64,000 nt of DNA from Rhodamnia argentea (taxonomy: Eukaryota; Streptophyta; Magnoliopsida; Myrtales; Myrtaceae), in the NCBI RefSeq assembly GCF_020921035.1, contig NC_063160.1, forward strand, positions 3,554,501 to 3,618,500, written 5' to 3'. Numbering within the stretch: the stretch's first letter is position 1; each line of letters begins with the position of its first letter. The notes under the pieces are model-generated. The model saw only the letters and a list, made by a program, of their open reading frames with translations, was not told the DNA's origin and did not search any database. Both the position numbers and the translations under genes were made by a program. Positions 47,194 to 64,000 of this stretch are shown here, one piece after another.

Positions 47194-48127
47194 ATGCAGG
47201 ATTTTAGTCTCCTTCTCACCTTTCATAGATTGAACTTTCTGGAGTGATGGCAATCATCTCAAGTTTGTGTCGACCCATGCTTTTGAAATCCGTCCTTAAA
47301 TATTTCTCCGTCCCGTAGAATAATGGATTCTACGTGAGACATCCATGTCATGTACACATGCATTTTAAAGGAGGGTAGATTTGGGTAAGAGATATCAGTT
47401 TGTAATTTTTTTGATATATGCGGAAATTAGTTTGACATAAATATGTTATGGGATACCAAATTTTGCATTTTTATTTTTTGCGAGAAGAAAATTAGTTTGA
47501 AGTAAACATGTCATAGGGGCATCGATTTGATACTTTTTTATGAGACGAAAATTAGTTTAAGATAAATTTATAACGATGTACTACCTTGGAGCCTTTTTGT
47601 CGACACCACAAGAATTTCAATTTTGAAGATCTCACTCATCAATGATGGCCCTGATAATGTGAAAGAAACTAGGGAGGAGATTGAGAGACACATGCCGAGG
47701 TTGCAAATCGGAATTTCATGATCGGCACGAACTAATTCGCGAACGCTTTTCAGCTTCGCGGAAAGAGTCAAATCGGGACCAATGTCATCTGATGTGCGAG
47801 TGATTTCATGTAAAGTCCCCAGAAATGAAGTTGAACAAGTTTAAGATTACTATACGTTGAGGGCGCGACGAATTGCCGAGATGCGGGATTGAGCCATGTT
47901 AAAACGTTTTGCGTGTTGGTTCGGTATTCCCAAATGACTTCGGCCTTCAAAGGACTTTGGTTCAACAATTTAAGAGGGCTCTGAGCCAAATTTGGTCATA
48001 GAACGATGCTGTACTTCGTAAAATAGTTCTAGACTTTTTACTCTACTTTTTCGAGCTAATTACTTAAAAATCGTAACTTTAAGTCCGATCTCAATTTTTC
48101 CGGGAATTTTTTTTTTGTTTAAAAAAC
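47194..48127. other. Spacer downstream of RAD51C
   Basis: The 3' UTR of RAD51C probably ends within the first 150 bp. From about 47360 to 47620 there are family C-like phrases (GTTTGACATAAATATG, AGTTTGAAGTAAACATG) forming a truncated, one-sided remnant. Nothing else recognised. Confidence 0.45.
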
Positions 48128-48362
48128 ATCTCATCTTTCACTCAAGTCCCAAATTTGCTCATGTATCCGAATATCGCAACTGGTTTCTTCAAGATTATCA
48201 ACATCAAGAGATTGATGTTGTTCCATGTCAAGGTAAAGGTAATAATGAAGACACAGGTTTTGATCATGAACCTCTAACTGACCTTGATGTTGATAATTTG
48301 AAAAAACTTGTGGCGATTTTTTGGTCATGTGGGCAAATATGAGATTGGAGTGAAAGTTGGGG
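48128..48362. repeat. Long imperfect inverted repeat (hairpin)
   Basis: The left arm (48128-48209) and right arm (48282-48362) are about three-quarters complementary: TTTCACTC, AAATTTGC and ATCAACATCAAG on the left are mirrored by the matching reversed phrases on the right. A perfect small palindrome (CAACATCA ... TTGATGTTG) lies at about 48199-48221. A transcript would fold into a long stem. It may be a fold-back MITE or a small-RNA precursor; the sequence does not decide. Confidence 0.6.
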
Positions 48363-48404
48363 AATTTTTTTTAAGCAAATAAAAAAAGTTCAAGCAAAAT
48401 TGAG

Positions 48405-48640
48405 AGGCTCCGTTTGTTTCTTGGAAAATATTTTCCTCGTTTATTGCCATTTAGATTCCTTAAGAAAATGAGTTAAAGGAAATTGTTTTCCTAATCAACA
48501 TAAAATATATACTTATATTCAGGAAAATAATTTCCTCTTCAAAAATAGAAAATTATTTTCCAAAATATAACTAGATGTCAGAGGTTGAATAAGAAACTCT
48601 ACATCTAAGCACAAGAACCCCAACTCTTGCTCCTGGGCTA
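48405..48640. other. AT-rich spacer, possible MITE start
   Basis: Begins GGCTCCGTTTGTTTCTTGG, a typical opening of plant hAT/PIF MITEs, followed by repeated GGAAAATAATTTTCC-like phrases. No matching opposite end was found. Confidence 0.3.
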
Positions 48641-49270
48641 TGCCGGGTCCGCCAAGGTCCATTAGGGCCAAGACCTCAATCCAAAGAGGCCAAGCCTGGA
48701 CACCGAGTCCATAGAGGTTAGTCTTGGGACATCAGTCCTAGGACTTTGTACCATTGCTCGACTCCCTGGCGCCCTCAGCTTTAGTCCACAGAGGTTGGGC
48801 TCGAGACCCTAGTGCTCATACCTAGATCCAACACTCGAGCCCCGTTCCATTGAGGCCAGGCTCGAGTCCACAACGTTCGAGCTCCAAACCCCATGCTCGA
48901 GATCGGGGCCATCAAGGCCAAGATAATGACCTCAATGTGTGTGGGGCACCTGTCGCCCAAGACTAGGTCTATGGAGGCTAGGCCTTGGCACCGGTGCTCG
49001 TGTCCTTCTACGGGCCCAAAGACCTCGGTGCCCTTGCCCACTACTTGGGCCCGAGATGACATTCCTATCCAGCACTCGGGTCCATTGAGACGAGGTTTGG
49101 GACGCCGGTGCCTGCCTAGGTCAATTAGGACCGAAGCACGACCCCGAAGCTCGTGCTTCGATCCCCAATGCCTGGGTCCATCGAGGCCGGATCGGGGTCA
49201 TCGGCGCTTGGGTTGAGGTCCATTAGGTCGAAACCCTAGTGCCCATACTTCGTTACCCGACTGTCTATGC
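48641..49270. repeat. GC-rich degenerate phrase repeat
   Basis: The phrase 'GTCCAT(T/C)GAGGCC' recurs with variation (48847, 48968, 49078, 49178, 49217) along with 'GCTCGAG' and 'CTCGGGTCC'. The frames on both strands (48781-49062 minus, 48893-49216 plus) merely translate the repeat. It looks like a decayed minisatellite or the GC-rich core of a larger element. Confidence 0.45.
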
Positions 49271-50010
49271 ACAAGATACTATAACACCCGATAATATATC
49301 TCTTTTTGGGAAAGTTTTCTTCTCAAACAACGATAAATTTTTTTTTTATTTTTATGTTTCATCCAAAATCGGAATATATCGTTCTTTTCTTGAAGAATAA
49401 TTTTATTAGAAACATCTTTTATAAATAGCTTATTTTCGCGAAATAAGTAGAGGATATAATTTGAGGTTTTTTTTTTGGTAGGGATCCAGCCCTACTTTTT
49501 CGGTATAAAATCAATGGCTTTTCCTCGTTTGTGAAGATGCTCGTACATATATAATGAGATGCCCACGTACAGCCAAGAAATAAGGCATATGTGTCGAAAC
49601 AAAATAGCGGATTGTTTGCGTTTGTTCATGTGCCGCTTTTCCATTTCCTAACGTTTTCCAAAACGAAAACCTTGTCGCTTCGTGGCGACACCAGCGAACT
49701 CGATGGAAGCAATGAAGATGCATCGCCGAAAGCTATATCTCTCGGGAAGCTCGATCGTGCTCGGCATCCGATGCGTTCTTCTGTCCCGTCACACCTTCAC
49801 ATCAGCTTCGCAACAACCACAACACCAACTTACATTGCCAAAGTCTCCATTTTTATTCCGTTGTTCCATTCCTCAATCTCTTCCTCTTGACGCTCTCCTC
49901 TTCTTTAAATACCCATCGAAGGACTCCTGTCTGATGATCCCAAAGCTTCGATTTTCTCGCGACCCACCAAGCCAAGAACGCACCCGTATCCCTCCACTTC
50001 GCATTCTGCA
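49271..50010 (+). promoter_or_regulatory. Upstream region of the BTL3-like gene
   Basis: No gene of its own is supported. The last 300 bp are C/T-rich (for example CCTCAATCTCTTCCTCTTG near 49870), consistent with a 5' leader. A 120-residue frame from 49682 overlaps the leader in another frame and resembles nothing known. Confidence 0.4.
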
Positions 50011-53000
50011 ATGCACGATCAATATTTCTGCTTCAAGAGCTTGATCAAGTCTGAACGCTCGATCTCTTTCGTCCCTGGCGGCTTGTTTCTTGATGACGCC
50101 CTCCCTCCATGTTTCCTTGCTCTTGTTCCCCGGAAAAGCGACCCCTTTGAGAATTTGGCGGTGAGTCATAGTAGGAGAGCGAATTACTGTGGAGTAAACG
50201 CCAGAGTAGGATTTCGTAATGGTGTGTTTCTCTCTGTGAGCCTGTCGGTGAAGGAAAATGATGGGTATGCGTTGGACTCTGCAAAGCTTTTGGGGAACAA
50301 TAATGGAGAGAAAGTTGAAGGAAGCGAAGTGGAGGAGAAGGAGAAGGGGAAGGTGAAGGAATCAGGTGCTTTCAATACCACGAAGCATCTCTGGGCTGGA
50401 GCTGTTGCTGCAATGGTTTCAAGGTCTCTTTATTTCTCTCTTTTGGTTTTCATTGTCTTGTTCTGTTTTATTTTGGGGTTGACCAACTATTGCCTTCATT
50501 TGACATATAAGATAATGCTTCTAAGGTTCTTGGTTCTTTTGCTGGTTGCATTGCTTGTGTAGAATTGTGTGAATGAAAGAGGCTAGTTTCATGTTTTATG
50601 GATTGTGCCGCAAGCAAGGGGAAAAGAAGGTGAAGCGTAAGTGGCCTTGAGATTAGAGAAGTAGGGAAGGAAGAGGTTAGGCACTTGAACCCAAAACCTT
50701 TTGCTACTTGCAAAAGGATGGTCACCAGTGGACCAAGCTGTTGCCTTTCAGGCTTACTGCTTTTTGCAATTCGAGATGATGTAGCTTTTAATTTTACCGT
50801 AGCTAGATGTGGCTTGATTACTGGATTACTGCAGAGTATAGTGGGTCTAATACTAACAACATTAACTTGCATATTAGGTTATTCCAGATAAAACCTAGGT
50901 CATCCTATACACTAAATGGAGATAGTATACTGGAAGACCAATTTGTCCACCTTGATTTTGCTATGGAAGAGAGGAAGGAAGGAGAAGGAGGAGGGGGGGA
51001 GGGGGGGTGTTGGGTTATGTGTAAATACAGTTTAGCTGAAGAGTGTACTATTAGCATTCTTGTATTTTAAGTTGTTATATTCTTTTCTATGTTTCTAGTA
51101 GTTAGATTAGGATGGTCAGTTTTGATTATTGCAATCAGGATCTGTCAGCAGTTTCTCTGCCTGTGCTTGCAATGTCAAGCTAAAAACACCATCTGAACAG
51201 CCACCCTTTAATTTGTTCTGATAACTTGACTGGCCATTTTTTGTTGATCTGATCTTCCATGGTATTTAGCTAACTAGATTTATCGATTTCTTGCCACTTA
51301 GTTGTACTTACTATAAGGTTTCTTTTGTCATATTTGGTATGATCACATCTTGGATTTTATTCTTGTAGTTCATCATCTTAGTTGTTAATGTCTATCATGC
51401 TTCAATGTCTGTTCTGCTTTGCACTTTCCTTGCAATTAATACAGATCAAGTGTCACTTCTGTACATTGTAACCTTGGAAGTGGCTCGAGAGAAAAGCAAA
51501 ATGTGGCTAAGAGACTTTAACTTCTAAACCGACGCTTGTCTAAACTGCATTCGAATGGAATCCAACATTGTTTTGAGTTGTGTGGTCAGTGTTTAAAATT
51601 CACTGTGTTTTCTTTTAGTGTTAGGAGTTTACTGTAATCTACATACCTGTTTGGATCAACTTTTAAGGGAATTTTACTGTGGAAGATTGTGGGATTGGGC
51701 ATTACACAGAATGTGTCCGGTCTGTCTAGAAGTGATTATGGATTAAAAGATAAACATGTATTAATTTAATTGGTTTAGTGTACGTTCGAATTTGTGCTAT
51801 GGGAGTACTTAGAACCACTTCGTGCTTAGCTTGTTTTTCAAACTGTTTCCCTATAACTACTGAGAAAAAACCTGCTTCATTTGCATATAAAATGCTATTC
51901 TTTTCACCAGAACTGTTGTTGCCCCTCTTGAGAGACTGAAGCTGGAGTATGTAGTACGTGGTGAGCAGAAGAATCTTTTTGATCTTATCAAGACAATTTC
52001 AGCTGCCCAAGGTCTGAAAGGTTTTTGGAAAGGAAATTTTGTCAATATACTTCGTACGGCTCCATTTAAGGCCATCAACTTCTATGCCTATGATACATAC
52101 AGAAATAAATTGCTGAAATGGTCTGGAAATGAGGAAGCTACGAATTTTGATAGATTTGTCGCTGGTGCTGCTGCTGGGATTACTGCTACTTTGCTGTGCT
52201 TGCCGATGGACACAGTATGTGCAATTTAGTCCTGTTTTCTCTTATCATGCCACCTAAGGAGCTTTACCTCCGTGGTGTATATTATCATATAACCCACATT
52301 TTGTTGTACAGCTGTATCATTAGCTGCAAAACTACATAACTGCATAGACAGAATATGTCAGCATAATGTGTACGGCAATGAGACTCTAGCAAAGTTGCTA
52401 TTGTAGTCACTTGATTGTTTAACTTCTGAAAGCAAATTAAGAGCCTTAAAAGGACATGATCTGCAATTAAATCACGGTCCAAATTTTCGGACTCCACATA
52501 AATCAAGATTGTGAATATAACATTCGCTATATGTAAAAGTAAAAGAATAGTCTCCATAGCTCATGAGCCTAAGCATGGTCTTCATCTAGTGTTTGTCGTG
52601 TTAACTGTCCCCATCCACAGAATTGAAGCCTTGCATGTTCTTTTGGTGTTCTGCTTATATTCGTTTCTGGACTTGAAATACATCAAACTGGTTCACATCA
52701 TCCCTGGATAATGGACCAAATAGTGAGATTTTCCTCTTTTTTCCTGTCAGATAAGGACAAAGATGGTGGCACCAGGAGGGGAGGCCTTGGGTGGTATAAT
52801 TGGTGCTTTCAGACACATGGTTCAAACTGAAGGAGTCTTCTCTCTCTACAAGGGTCTGGTGCCCGCAATCGTAGCCATGGCACCTTCAGGCGCTGTTTTC
52901 TATGGTGTTTACGATATACTGAAATCAGCCTATTTGCATACACCTGAGGGGAGGAAGAGACTCGAACATATGAAGCAGGAAGGCCGGGAACTGAATGCCA

Positions 53001-54732
53001 TGGAACAACTGGAACTTGGTCCCATTAGGACCTTGCTTTATGGAGCAATAGCTGGTGCATGCTCCGAAGCATCTACTTACCCATTTGAAGTAGTGCGGAG
53101 ACAACTTCAAATGCAACTACGGACAACAAGATTAAGTCCACTTGCGACTTGTGTCAAGATCGTTGAGCAAGGTGGTGTTCCTGCCCTTTATGCTGGCTTA
53201 ATTCCCAGTTTACTGCAGGTATGAATAGACTCTTAATACATCAAATTCATTGACAACGTGCTTGTGCGGAAATTCCTTATGCATATTGTGTCTAATATAG
53301 CCAAAACGACTAAAAAATGAATAGGCAAAAGAAAGCAGAGAGAGTGAGGTCTGCAATAGGCATTGAACCTCTACATGCGTCTGTCATCTACTGAAGTCTA
53401 TGCGAGATAATGGGGATTGTGAGAGAGGAGAGTGACGTCCATTTTCATTGCCTTCAAAGAAGCATCTGAGTCTGACATCACCAATTTCTTTGCAACTTTT
53501 AAACTCTGTTGCTGTTTGAGGTTCTTGCTTCGTCTTAGACCGGTATTTTAGTCTTTACCAGCAATTAAAGAAGAGAATCGCAGTATAATGCCATCTTTCT
53601 GCATAGTTTCAGTTACTTTCGTGTCAATATGTAAATTATATTGGAACTTTTGTGGAAATTAGTGGTCCTTCTTCTATTACCCTTGTCCAACTTTGGTCCT
53701 CGTATTTTATCTCGTGACAAAATTGATCCTAAACTAATCTTTAGTCACAATTTTCGGACATATTTTATATATTCCGTCCAAAAATCATTGGAAAATACTG
53801 ACTAAGTACTGGAGATGCACACGTGACGCAGATGTAGAATAAAAAAATTATTAGTGGAGAGGAATTACAATAATGGTCCATGTACTAACCCTGTTGAATT
53901 TTTGGTACCTATATCTTTTTTTTTTTTTCACAGAGTTAGTCGATCTTCGATCCCGATTTTTTGGACAAATGCCATATTATTCCTTGCAAATGTAAAGAAA
54001 ATATGCTGATTAAATGCTAAAGACTACATGCTGGGTCAAACATGTTATAACTAGTACAAAATTGGTGACCTTGTAGCAGTTTTCCATGAATGATCAACAC
54101 TTGAGCATTGCTTTTGAGGAGTTTGGCCCATCAGGAATGGACGAGATCATTATAACTCCAGGGTAAGGTTGTTTTGTAATTTTTTCATAGTTTTTTCCAC
54201 CTTCGACACCACAGTGTGTTTTGACACTTAATTAACTAGTTTTTTTTTTTTTTTGCATTCATGGAAATAGAAATTTACCTTGCAATCAAGCTAAAAAATT
54301 ATTAGGAGCCAAATATATCACTAAATAAAGTACTAGGACCAAAATGGCACATGGACCCGTCTTTGCAATTTCTCATCCAACTTTTTTATTTCTTTTCATC
54401 CCACGTCAGCTCCATGTGTTCGTCCAATGCTTATTTAGCATTTTCTGTCAACGTCTTGATGGAAACATGAACTTTGTCTTGCAATCATGATCAGTTTAGG
54501 GATCAAATCTGCTGCGAGATAAAGTACGAGGACCAATTTTTGTATAGAGGCAATAATATAGTGACCAAGAAAATGTTGACTTGGTGTGCTGGTATTCAGT
54601 TTGTTAATGTGGGGCTTTTTTTTATTTTTTTATTTTTGGCATTCTTCGCCTTTTCAGGTTTTGCCATCGGCTGCTATAAGTTACTTTGTTTATGAGTTCA
54701 TGAAGATAGTTCTCAAAGTGGAGTCAACATAA
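50011..54732 (+). CDS. Mitochondrial carrier, BTL3-like adenine nucleotide transporter
   Basis: A mitochondrial carrier family (SLC25) protein of the plant Brittle1-like group, closest to the At5g64970 (BTL3) type. Such carriers exchange adenine nucleotides across the inner mitochondrial membrane; the substrate here is inferred from the family. Exons 50011-50423, 51911-52214, 52751-53218 and 54658-54732 have GT/AG borders and make 420 codons (419 aa). Three tandem carrier repeats each carry the Px[DE]xx[KR]-type signature: 'APLERLKLE' (exon 2 start), 'LPMDTIRTK' (across exons 2 and 3) and 'YPFEVVRRQ' (exon 3). Group-specific stretches are 'SFVPGGLFLDDALPP' near the N-terminus, 'TTKHLWAGAVAAMVSR', 'GFWKGNFVNILRTAPFKAIN' and 'LPSAAISYFVYEFM' at the end. 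The long hydrophilic N-terminus (about 125 aa) is typical of BTL proteins. The start at 50011 gives a length close to the family's. Confidence 0.88.
53660..54575. repeat. Nested TIR elements in intron 3 of the carrier gene
   Basis: An outer inverted pair (TTTGGTCCTCGTATTTTATC at about 53693 and AGATAAAGTACGAGGACCAA at about 54518) encloses a second pair built on 'GGTCCATGTACTA' (about 53876) and 'AGTACTAGGACCAAAATGGC' (about 54330). Both are AT-rich, non-coding and lie wholly within the intron. Target duplications were not resolved. Confidence 0.5.
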
Positions 54733-55529
54733 AGAGTTAATGAGCTTATCATTGAGGACATCCTGGGAAAGTGTTGAGGATGACATTTAGACCCGTTTCA
54801 TTGAAAGGTGCTTTCTAATGTTTCCCCTTTTTAGAAATTTTCAGTATCTTCAGAAAGGAAACTGTTTCTTCTTTTGCACTGTTAAAATTCGTCGAGATTT
54901 CTGTGATTGTCCTCAATTGCTTCTGTTTTCAAATGGTAAAATGACTGCAATGAACTTGAAGCTAAGCGAGGAAAATGTTAATATCATGCATCTGTCCTTC
55001 CTTATCCTATCCTACCTTAATTTCTAACATTAGGTGAAACACAAAAGCAATTTCCGATTGAACCGTTAGTCAATCTAGTGTTTGTTGATGTGTTGACGTT
55101 TATGATGATTAAGACGCGCCTTTCCTATTGCATTAGATCGTTCATGGCTTTTACATTAGCAAAGCAAGATCTATCAGATTGGACATATTTTAATAGTTGC
55201 GTTTCTGCGCATTTAGCCGGAAATTATAACTTAGAAGTTTATCAAAATGTCTTGAACATGGAAGTGTGCTACTCCGTTCGTTATGTGCCTGACCGCTACG
55301 GAATTTATTTACCTCAGCTCATTAAGTTTTTTACTCCTAGCGCAAAAACTCTTTCACCTGCTGTTGACATGGTAAAAATCCATTTGACAGCTGATTATTC
55401 ACCTAAAAAGGAAAAGTTAATTTAGGAGGAAGTGTCTCGGTTAATTCAATTTGCTTCTCTACTCATAATGCATCTAGTTAGTGAGCTTGATTCAATTTGA
55501 CATTGTCCATTCTGGAAAGTCGACTTTAA
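54733..55529. other. Spacer between convergent genes
   Basis: Contains the 3' UTR of the carrier gene. A 115-residue frame at 55078-55425 is open but has no recognisable domain and is not supported as a gene. Confidence 0.4.
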
Positions 55530-55906
55530 GGGTCCGTTTGGTTCCCAGAATTGTTTTCAGTTTTCACTTTCAGTGAAATTGAAAATAAAAACTATCCTCT
55601 GTTTTCTCGAGAATGCGTTTGGTTCTTGCAAATAAATCTCAGCATGAACAAGTGTCTTTAAAACATACCAGTTTGTATTGATTATAATGTTAAGAAGTGT
55701 CTTACCATCTTATAAGTAAACTGCATGATCATGTTCCGGTCCAAATCACAAATTCGAAAACTACTTTTTAAGCTTTCAATTTTGTAGTTATAAGACTGAA
55801 AATAGTTTCCCTTGTTGTCATTCGGAACCGGTTTTCTGTTTGTAACCATACGTATCTTCAGTATAATGCAGAAAACTGGACCATTTCTCTTAAACCAAGC
55901 ATGCCC
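55530..55906. mobile_element. PIF/Harbinger-like MITE
   Basis: A 377-bp element with TAA on both sides (55527-55529, 55907-55909). Ends GGGTCCGTTTGGTT and, reversed, GGGCATGCTTGGTT. Both continue with CAGTTTTC-type sequence. AT-rich and non-coding. It lies between the 3' ends of the carrier and CDKC genes. Confidence 0.6.
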
Positions 55907-56162
55907 TAAAGCAAACTGATAATCGAACCGCTCCAATCTCAAGAGCTTCACCGTCATGGAATTCACGGTTCATACCTGCCATGCACATTTGATGCACATG
56001 AATTTTAATTTCAGTTAGGCTCTTGAACTATGAAACCATAGCTTAGGTAACCAAAGATACAGGATATGGTGACAACCTCAAAAATTTCCCTCAGCACAAA
56101 ATTTGAACATCATTCCAACCACAAATTAGGGTCCAAAGAGTTGACTGTACTTAGACATTTAC

Positions 56163-63698
<7,536 letters not shown>

Positions 63699-64000
63699 AG
63701 CGCCTCTCTCTTTCTCTCTGTCTCTCTCTCGAACAAGAAGAGTGTTTCGAAAGGAGGGAGCGCCGTCGCTCGCCGAGTTACGTTCAGAGCAGGGTGTTGG
63801 CGTGAGAGCTTTCTGGGATCAGCCGAGGCGAGTCCTACTCCGAGTCCTGTTCGTCCTTCGGAGGACGGGAACGGATCGAGGTCAATCGGGTCCAGGACCC
63901 GCCCGAATCCCTATTCCCTGGAGCAGTCCGACCGCATGGGCCCGAAATCCAAAACGAGGCCGTCGGAACAAATGCCGATGACAGAGTCACGACTCTCTCT
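63699..64000 (-). promoter_or_regulatory. 5' leader and proximal promoter of CDKC
   Basis: Directly upstream of the CDKC start is a (CT/GA)-rich tract (63704-63730), probably 5' UTR, followed by GC-rich sequence to the window end. Open frames here (for example 63742-63981) have no recognised similarity. No TATA box was assigned. Confidence 0.4.

Noticed and set aside
48781..49216. Open frames on both strands in the GC-rich block
   Set aside because: They follow a degenerate nucleotide repeat and have no recognisable protein.
55078..55425. 115-residue open frame between the carrier and CDKC genes
   Set aside because: There is no domain, no clear splice partner and no plausible leader. It may be chance or transposon debris.

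Overview
This is a nuclear window from a flowering plant. The genes have many GT-AG introns and the proteins are plant-specific or plant-typed: an NPH3/RPT2-like BTB protein, a CDKC kinase, a BTL-type mitochondrial carrier, plant RAD51C and a non-RD LRR-XII receptor kinase. The intergenic space is AT-rich and full of small DNA transposons. Protein similarity points to a core eudicot. The repeat style resembles woody eudicots such as Myrtaceae, but that is only an impression, because I could not search anything.

Six host gene loci can be supported. In order they are: uL23m mitochondrial ribosomal protein (5666-6160, +); an NPH3/RPT2-like BTB protein in six exons (7709-11927, -); an LRR-XII receptor-kinase pseudogene with one frameshift and two in-frame stops (18435-21675, -); RAD51C in nine exons (43147-47193, +); a BTL3-like mitochondrial adenine-nucleotide carrier in four exons (50011-54732, +); and CDKC (P-TEFb kinase) in twelve exons (56163-63698, -). 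All spliced models were assembled by hand from splice sites and reading phase, and every intact model closes in frame. BTL3 and CDKC are convergent, as are uL23m and the BTB gene. Nothing suggests the genes act in one pathway.

The other half is accessory DNA. From 11.24 to 15.61 kb (copy A) and from 26.04 to 33.25 kb (copy B) lies an old segmental duplication. It carries the 5' end of the BTB gene (exons 1-2), its promoter and the DNA beyond. Because both copies are present, several transposon insertions can be read against the empty site in the partner copy. These include a 3.07-kb hAT element (broken transposase, exact 8-bp target duplication, GGAACCGG-rich ends) nested inside a Mutator-like element with an exact 9-bp target duplication.

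Other repeats are three families of non-autonomous Mutator-like elements with 9-bp duplications, PIF/Harbinger-like MITEs with TAA duplications, a hAT MITE with an exact 8-bp duplication, degenerate Ty1/copia and Ty3/gypsy pieces, a tRNA-Lys-like sequence in a CDKC intron, a 333-bp tandem duplication beside uL23m, and a hairpin-forming inverted repeat near 48.2 kb. I found no CRISPR array, rRNA cluster or convincing new enzymatic system. The most informative structures are the paired duplication with its nested transposons, the Mutator-like family with repeat-built termini (one copy lies about 100 bp upstream of the RAD51C start), and the hAT/MITE pair that may share a transposase.
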